Shown piece after piece: positions 32,842-36,928 of a stretch of DNA of 36,928 nucleotides. The stretch spans positions 1-36,928 of the forward strand of contig CAJTEA010000022.1 in assembly GCA_910575265.1 (NCBI GenBank), given 5' to 3'. The stretch is from Oscillospiraceae bacterium (GTDB lineage Bacteria; Bacillota; Clostridia; Oscillospirales; Oscillospiraceae). Position 1 is the stretch's first letter. Each line of letters opens with the position of its first letter. The notes beneath the pieces were generated by a model. It worked only from the letters and a program-made list of their open reading frames with translations. It did no database searches and had not been told where the DNA came from. A program made the translations under genes and the position numbers.

Positions 32842-34680
32842 TTACCGTCCGCCTGCCTTCCCAAACAGCTCCGCCTTATGGGGCGGGGCGTGTACCTCCA
32901 GCAGATACCGCTCATTGCCGCACTTGTAGAGGCAGACGCCCCGCTGGGGGTAGCGGATCAACTCAAACTCGGACTCCTCCAGCTGGAGGTTGTCCATGTA
33001 GAACCGTTTATCCACGCTGCCGGCGTTGAAGAGAAACTGGTGGGTGGGGATGGCGAAGAGGGGCCGGGTCAGTTCCCGGATGCCGTCCACGTCGAAGTCC
33101 TCCAGGTTCTGACTGGCGAGGATGAGGGAAGATTCCTTTTTCCGCACCCGCTTGAGGGTGTTGCGGATATACTCAATGGTGGTCACGTTGGAGAGCCAGA
33201 TGTACAGCTCGTCCAGCGTGGCCACTGTATTGCCCTCCGTCAGCAGCTTATCGCTGAGGTAGGAGAGAACATTGAAGAGCATGGCGTCTTTGACATTCCG
33301 GCTGGCCTGGAGGAGTCCCTTTACGCCGAAGACCAAAAAACGGGAGCTGGTGATGTTGGTGTGGCCGTTGAAGAACTTGCTTTCGGCACCCCGGCACATG
33401 GAGTGGAGGCCCAACAGGACTTCCTGCAGCAGCTCCCGCGGGTACAGCGGATTTTCCTCTCTGTCATAGTGCTGATAGGCGTCCTCGATCACATCGTAGA
33501 GGTCGGAGAGGATGGGGAAATCACCGGGCCCCATGGATTGGAAATCCGTGTGGTTGTTGAGTCCCCACTTCTTGTACATCCGCTCCAGCATCAGCTCGAT
33601 GGTGTCGATGTGCCGGTCAGAGAAATCCTTATAGGCCCGGAAAAAGTCCTTGAGGAAGGAGATGTGCTGGCTCAGGCGGGTGCGCTGCCGGAAGGCGGCT
33701 GGTGCTTCCGGATCGTCCTCACCATCGGTATCCCACAGCTTGGGTTCCAGGGGGTTGATGATGTACTGCCCGCTCATGAGATCAGCGAAGCAGCCGCCCA
33801 GGTTGGCGCACAGGTCGATGAGCTCATGCTCAGGATCGAGGCAGAGAGCGGACTTGCCGCTCTCCAGGATATTGCAGAGAAGGAGCTTCAGCAGGTAGCT
33901 CTTGCCCTGGCCGGAGTTGCCCAAGATGAGGACGCTGGCGGTGGTCTTATCCTCAGCGCGGCGGTCCAGATCCACGATGATGTTGGAGCCGTAGCGGTCC
34001 CGGCCCACATAGAAGCCGTTGGGATCGTTCTTGCCGGAGTAGTTGAAGGGGAAGAGGTTCGCCACGCTGGAGGCGGGCAATACCCGTTCATAGAGGGAGC
34101 CGAAGACGTTGCTGCCGGCGGGGTTGGAGGCGAGGAAGCCCTCCCGCTGGCGGAGTAGGACACGGTCGGCGGTCAGCTTGGAGCGGGTCAGCTCGGCGGT
34201 CACATCGTCCCGAAGGGTGCGGAGACTATCCGAGTCCCTGGCGGAGAGTTCGATAAACACGGCGCAGTGTACCAGCGGCTCCCGGTTGCGGTGCATGGTG
34301 GTGATGAGAGCGGCCACGTCCTGGAGGTTGGCCTCCGCCGTAATACTCTGTTTCATGTCGTTGGTGTTGCCGCGCTCCATCCTGCTCTTATTGGTGGCGT
34401 TGTGGAGGATGGCGTTCTCCTCGGTCGGCGTGACCTGGCGGGTGTAGATCCGCAGAGTGACGCCGCTTTTCTCGCCCAGATGCCGCAGCAGGGCCAGTCC
34501 CTCGGTGCTGGTGGGGTATCCGCGCAGGGCCAGGGTGCAGTGATACGCGCCGCCCAGGATATAGCTGTCCGTGTTGAACTTCACGGCGGCGGGGGCGATC
34601 ATGTCCAGGAAGTCCTTGGGCGGTACAGCTTCCGGTTTTAATGTTGCTTTTTTCTTCCTTTTTATCTGCTTTTTAGCCAT
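32842..34680 (-). CDS. virB4: VirB4-like ATPase of the type IV secretion system
   Basis: 612 residues from the ATG at 34680 (AAAGGAG site); the extra 10 codons up to 34710 have none. Walker A is GNSGQGKS (254-261), followed by ALCLDPEHELIDLCANLGG and later VATLDELYIWLSN (Walker B with Asp-Glu) and SSLILASQNLEDF. This places it in the TraC/VirB4 family of cytoplasmic ATPases that power pilus assembly and DNA transfer. It overlaps the previous gene by 8 bases. A complete, probably active protein. The N-terminal domain is short, part of its usual role possibly being taken by the upstream gene. Confidence 0.9.
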   Translation of the reverse strand: MAKKQIKRKKKATLKPEAVPPKDFLDMIAPAAVKFNTDSYILGGAYHCTLALRGYPTSTEGLALLRHLGEKSGVTLRIYTRQVTPTEENAILHNATNKSRMERGNTNDMKQSITAEANLQDVAALITTMHRNREPLVHCAVFIELSARDSDSLRTLRDDVTAELTRSKLTADRVLLRQREGFLASNPAGSNVFGSLYERVLPASSVANLFPFNYSGKNDPNGFYVGRDRYGSNIIVDLDRRAEDKTTASVLILGNSGQGKSYLLKLLLCNILESGKSALCLDPEHELIDLCANLGGCFADLMSGQYIINPLEPKLWDTDGEDDPEAPAAFRQRTRLSQHISFLKDFFRAYKDFSDRHIDTIELMLERMYKKWGLNNHTDFQSMGPGDFPILSDLYDVIEDAYQHYDREENPLYPRELLQEVLLGLHSMCRGAESKFFNGHTNITSSRFLVFGVKGLLQASRNVKDAMLFNVLSYLSDKLLTEGNTVATLDELYIWLSNVTTIEYIRNTLKRVRKKESSLILASQNLEDFDVDGIRELTRPLFAIPTHQFLFNAGSVDKRFYMDNLQLEESEFELIRYPQRGVCLYKCGNERYLLEVHAPPHKAELFGKAGGR

Positions 34681-35251
34681 TGGCGCTCCTTTCCCCGTCA
34701 AAGCGGTCAAACTGCTCCGTGGTCACGTCCTGCTGGTAGTACACCGCCAGCAGACGCATCATGTCCTGCTCCTCCGCCATGCGGACGTGAAAGCCGCAGT
34801 CCCGGACGCGCTTCTCGATCTGCTTCAGGTGTCCGGCGTCCTCGGTGGACTTTTCCTCCCTGCGGTAGACGAGGGCGAACTCCCGCGCCGAGGCGGTGGT
34901 GGACTGGATCTCGTCCAAGTGGCCCATGTCCTGCCGGAGCAGCTCCCGCAGGGCGGGGAGATCCTCCTGCTCCAGCCGGGCCTGATAGTGGTGCTTGTTG
35001 CTCTGGAAGGATTCGCGGGAATCCAGGGCCAGCAGCTCCACTGCTTCCATACCCCGCAGCAGCTCCGTCAGGGCGCGGACGCGGCCCCGGACCCCCTCGG
35101 CGGACAGGACGGAGAGGTTGTCCGGGCTGACCAGATAAAAAACCAGCTCACCTCTGGCCGTCTTCAGGCCGTGATCGGTGAGCTGGTCAATCCCCATGAG
35201 CTGCCGGGTGGACAGATGCCGCCGCAGCTCTTTTTTCTGTTTTCGGTTCAA
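34673..35251 (-). CDS. Transfer protein resembling the N-terminal VirB4 region
   Basis: 192 residues from a TTG start with GGAGG 7 bases upstream. KTARGELVFYLVSPDNLSVL (about 30-49) and VELLALDSRESFQSNKHHYQ (about 71-90) look like the N-terminal, membrane-near domain of VirB4/TraC-type proteins, as if the gene had been split in two. The rest is helical with LVYRREEKS. It overlaps virB4 by 8 bases and so is translated with it. It probably acts at the base of the secretion channel. The link to VirB4 is inference. Confidence 0.6.
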   Translation of the reverse strand: MNRKQKKELRRHLSTRQLMGIDQLTDHGLKTARGELVFYLVSPDNLSVLSAEGVRGRVRALTELLRGMEAVELLALDSRESFQSNKHHYQARLEQEDLPALRELLRQDMGHLDEIQSTTASAREFALVYRREEKSTEDAGHLKQIEKRVRDCGFHVRMAEEQDMMRLLAVYYQQDVTTEQFDRFDGERSANG

Positions 35252-35262
35252 GTGGATACCTC

Positions 35263-35634
35263 CTACATCATCTGCATTCCCATACCGGGAGGTGCAGGAA
35301 TTTCAATAAACTCCTGGGAAGGCTTGCTGGAAAACATATCCTGCAAAAACTGCCGGCCTCCCAGTTGTGCCGCTTTCTGAAACGCCCGGTTGAAGTCACC
35401 GCAGTCCATGACCGCTTTCCGGGTAAAGAGTGCTTCTCCGATATGAGGAAACGCCCCCTTATAGGTTCCAACAGAGAGTTCCCCTCCCGGCTGGATTCGG
35501 ATATAGATTCCGTCCTCTCCGCCGAAATAGTAAAGCGCGCCGCGGCCATTCAGACTTGTGATTTTATCCTCAGTCCATTGAAAGCGGCTGTTTTCTGTGA
35601 CAGCCAGCCACTGTCTCATTTCTGCGTCTGTCAT
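35263..35634 (-). CDS. Small transfer-operon protein, unknown
   Basis: 123 residues from the ATG at 35634, which overlaps the previous stop (ATGA) and follows GGAGGG. Soluble, with GALYYFGGEDGIYIRIQPGG as a beta-rich middle and a Met- and Pro-rich end PPGMGMQMM. No family recognised. Position between PrgI-like and VirB4 genes suggests a T4SS component. The open frame continues upstream to 35856, but that part is an out-of-frame shadow of the PrgI-like gene. Confidence 0.6.
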   Translation of the reverse strand: MTDAEMRQWLAVTENSRFQWTEDKITSLNGRGALYYFGGEDGIYIRIQPGGELSVGTYKGAFPHIGEALFTRKAVMDCGDFNRAFQKAAQLGGRQFLQDMFSSKPSQEFIEIPAPPGMGMQMM

Positions 35635-35900
35635 TTTTGTGGGGCCCTCCACTCGTAATATTGCTGGTGCAGGAACAGGAAGCAGACGGCACAGCGCAGG
35701 AAGTCCAGGATGCTGGCTCCCTCCATGCGGATGGAAAGGAATGCGTAAAGCACCGTCAGGATCATCAGGAGCATTCCAGCCCCGTTCGCCAGCGCCAGGA
35801 CAGAGAATAAAAAGCCGATGCCAATGACCGCCACGTCCCGCAGCTCCCACAGCCACAGCTTGGGTTTTGCTCTCAGGTTATCAGGGTAGATATAAATCAC
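35631..35900 (-). CDS. PrgI/VirB3-like membrane protein
   Basis: 89 residues from a GTG at 35900, 5 bases after GGAGG. MIYIYPDNLRAKPKLWLWEL followed by two adjacent membrane helices (about 23-40 and 43-60) and a short cytoplasmic end is the shape of the small PrgI / VirB3 components that always precede VirB4. It anchors VirB4 to the membrane channel. The family name is assigned by size, topology and order, not by a clear motif. Confidence 0.65.
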   Translation of the reverse strand: MIYIYPDNLRAKPKLWLWELRDVAVIGIGFLFSVLALANGAGMLLMILTVLYAFLSIRMEGASILDFLRCAVCFLFLHQQYYEWRAPQK

Positions 35901-35944
35901 AATCACCTCCAATAAGTAAAGGCGGCATTGCCGCCCTTACTGGG

Positions 35945-36295
35945 TCACATAGCCTGTTCCGTTTCCTGTTCCGCCTCCGGCTCCGATTCCCCATTGGCTG
36001 TCTGTTCAGCCTCCTCCAGTGCCTGCCGGATGCAGTCCAGGAAGAAGGCGTTCTGCTTGACGCCCTTCCGCTTGAGGTAGTCCTTGAACTGATCGAACAG
36101 CTCGGTGGACACCTGGAAGGCTACAGTTCTCTGGTTCTCTTTCATGGTGGGTTTACCCTCCTGTTCATAAAATTTTGCAATGAGTTCGGTCATGTACTGA
36201 CCCAGCGTCTGCCCGGACGCTTCCTGCCGCTCCCGCACCTTGGCGTGGAGGGACTCCGGGATCTGGGCGCATAGGTTTTTTGTTTTCTCTGCCAT
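35945..36295 (-). CDS. Ribbon-helix-helix type DNA-binding protein
   Basis: 116 residues from the ATG at 36295 (GGAGAG upstream); the frame to 36349 has no site. Two related parts are visible: NLCAQIPESLHAKVRERQEA and RTVAFQVSTELFDQFKDYLK, each a strand followed by helices as in Arc/MetJ-like domains, so it may carry two RHH units in one chain. The tail is very acidic (Glu-rich). It stands before the T4SS genes and is a good candidate for the operon regulator or a relaxosome helper. Confidence 0.7.
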   Translation of the reverse strand: MAEKTKNLCAQIPESLHAKVRERQEASGQTLGQYMTELIAKFYEQEGKPTMKENQRTVAFQVSTELFDQFKDYLKRKGVKQNAFFLDCIRQALEEAEQTANGESEPEAEQETEQAM

Positions 36296-36407
36296 ATAGG
36301 ACTCTCCTTTCCTGGGTGGTATGGCAAGTATATCGGAAACGCCGGACAATAGCTATTCACACATACCAACAAAGAAGTTTTTGCAAGACGAAGCAAAACT
36401 GACAATG

Positions 36408-36815
36408 CTATTTTACAGGAGTGACCGCCATGGCGATGCCCCGCATAATGTACTCTACACAAGGAATTGCGACCGAATTCCCGAGTGCTTTATAGCGTGA
36501 GGAGTCGGAGGCCCCCGGCAGGTCTGTCCAAAAATCGGGAAACCCCTGGAGCCTTTCGCATTCCAGCGGCGTCAGCCTCCTGATAAGCAATGGCCTTTCG
36601 TCCCCTGTATTTTGTAAGACAAGATCGGTGGCGTCCTTATGCTGACGGGCACTTTCGGTAGACGCTACGTTGTCATCCCGAAACACATCCACTCTCTGCC
36701 GCGAAAAGACCGCATGGTGATCTGTGGCGGTCAGCGTGTAGGCGATGCCCTCCTGACAGCCAAGGCCGTTGCCGCCGTTCTGAGGCTGGCGGTCGATGGC
36801 GTTGCCTGAGATACA
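36408..36815 (-). pseudogene. C5 cytosine DNA methyltransferase, C-terminal fragment
   Basis: About 135 residues remain. RRLTPLECERLQGFPDFWTD and SDSSRYKALGNSVAIPCVEY are motifs IX-X of m5C methyltransferases. The open frame can be read upstream to about 36815 (SGNAIDRQPQNGGNG), where a stop appears and the sequence becomes AT-rich and IS-like. The catalytic Pro-Cys motif and the AdoMet-binding motifs are missing, so the remnant should be inactive. The C5-MTase type is certain. Confidence 0.8.
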
Positions 36816-36928
36816 AATTGTATTACTTTAAAAAAACAATCTAGGAAAAAGATGTAGGAAGTGGTAAAATAGACAGCATGGAGTATATAGATTTACGAAA
36901 ACTAAATAGCGGAGAACTCAAACAGATA
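36816..36928 (+). mobile_element. Left end of an IS630-like insertion sequence (partial)
   Basis: From about 36816 the sequence is AT-rich and no longer like the methyltransferase. A transposase frame starts at 36878. IS630 elements insert at TA, and a TA is present at the junction (near 36811-36812). The exact terminal repeat cannot be confirmed with one end only. Confidence 0.45.
36878..36928 (+). CDS. IS630-family transposase, first 17 residues
   Basis: ATG at 36878 encodes MEYIDLRKLNSGELKQI and runs off the right edge. Many IS630-family transposases open like this, with a DLRKL string before the HTH domain. Seventeen residues only, so the call is modest. Confidence 0.5.
   Translation, partial: MEYIDLRKLNSGELKQI

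Overview
The window looks like gut-type Clostridia (Firmicutes) DNA. The supporting signs are strong AGGAGG-type ribosome binding sites, GTG and TTG starts, and a set of conjugation genes typical of integrative conjugative elements of Oscillospiraceae, Ruminococcaceae and Lachnospiraceae. All of it reads as mobile or accessory DNA. No rRNA, tRNA or CRISPR array was seen. Identifications rest on motif reading alone; no database search was run.

Left part (1 to about 12.65 kb) is a mosaic. It starts in a replication initiator (repA), followed by a cysteine-rich VLP-type protein, an MBL-fold hydrolase, an XRE regulator and an SMI1/KNR4 (SUKH) immunity-like gene. A strongly structured mobilisation origin follows (3.70-4.21 kb), with a nick-site signature resembling pMV158. 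The relaxase beside it survives only as a C-terminal fragment that abuts a broken DUF4367-like gene near 4.70 kb. From 5.6 to 12.6 kb lie single-gene cargo pieces: two more SMI1-like genes, small membrane proteins, a DUF434-like protein and a membrane-anchored lipase-like hydrolase. They are separated by short repeated sequences. Two of the pieces are inverted paralogous copies of one 90-residue membrane protein, and three gene 3' ends touch the same roughly 40-bp repeat.

Right part (12.7 to 36.8 kb) is a conjugation module read almost entirely on the minus strand. In transcription order it holds a truncated C5 DNA methyltransferase, a ribbon-helix-helix protein, a PrgI/VirB3-like membrane protein, two small proteins, a VirB4 ATPase, a PP-loop ATPase, an ankyrin-like protein, an M23 peptidase, a run of poorly known ICE proteins (one DUF6103), a MobC-like accessory protein, a MobL-type relaxase fused to Sel1 repeats, a DUF3991/Toprim protein, the VirD4 coupling ATPase and a small HTH protein. 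A plus-strand insert with a Y-family DNA polymerase and a YolD-like partner sits between virB4 and the PP-loop gene.

Two mobile elements break conjugation-module genes. A 2.73-kb group II intron with a reverse transcriptase/maturase splits virD4 just before its Walker A motif; precise splicing would restore a 617-residue protein. At the right edge an IS630-like element begins and truncates the methyltransferase. If the intron splices, coupling protein, relaxase and VirB4 are all present, but no clear VirB6-like channel protein or integrase lies inside the window.
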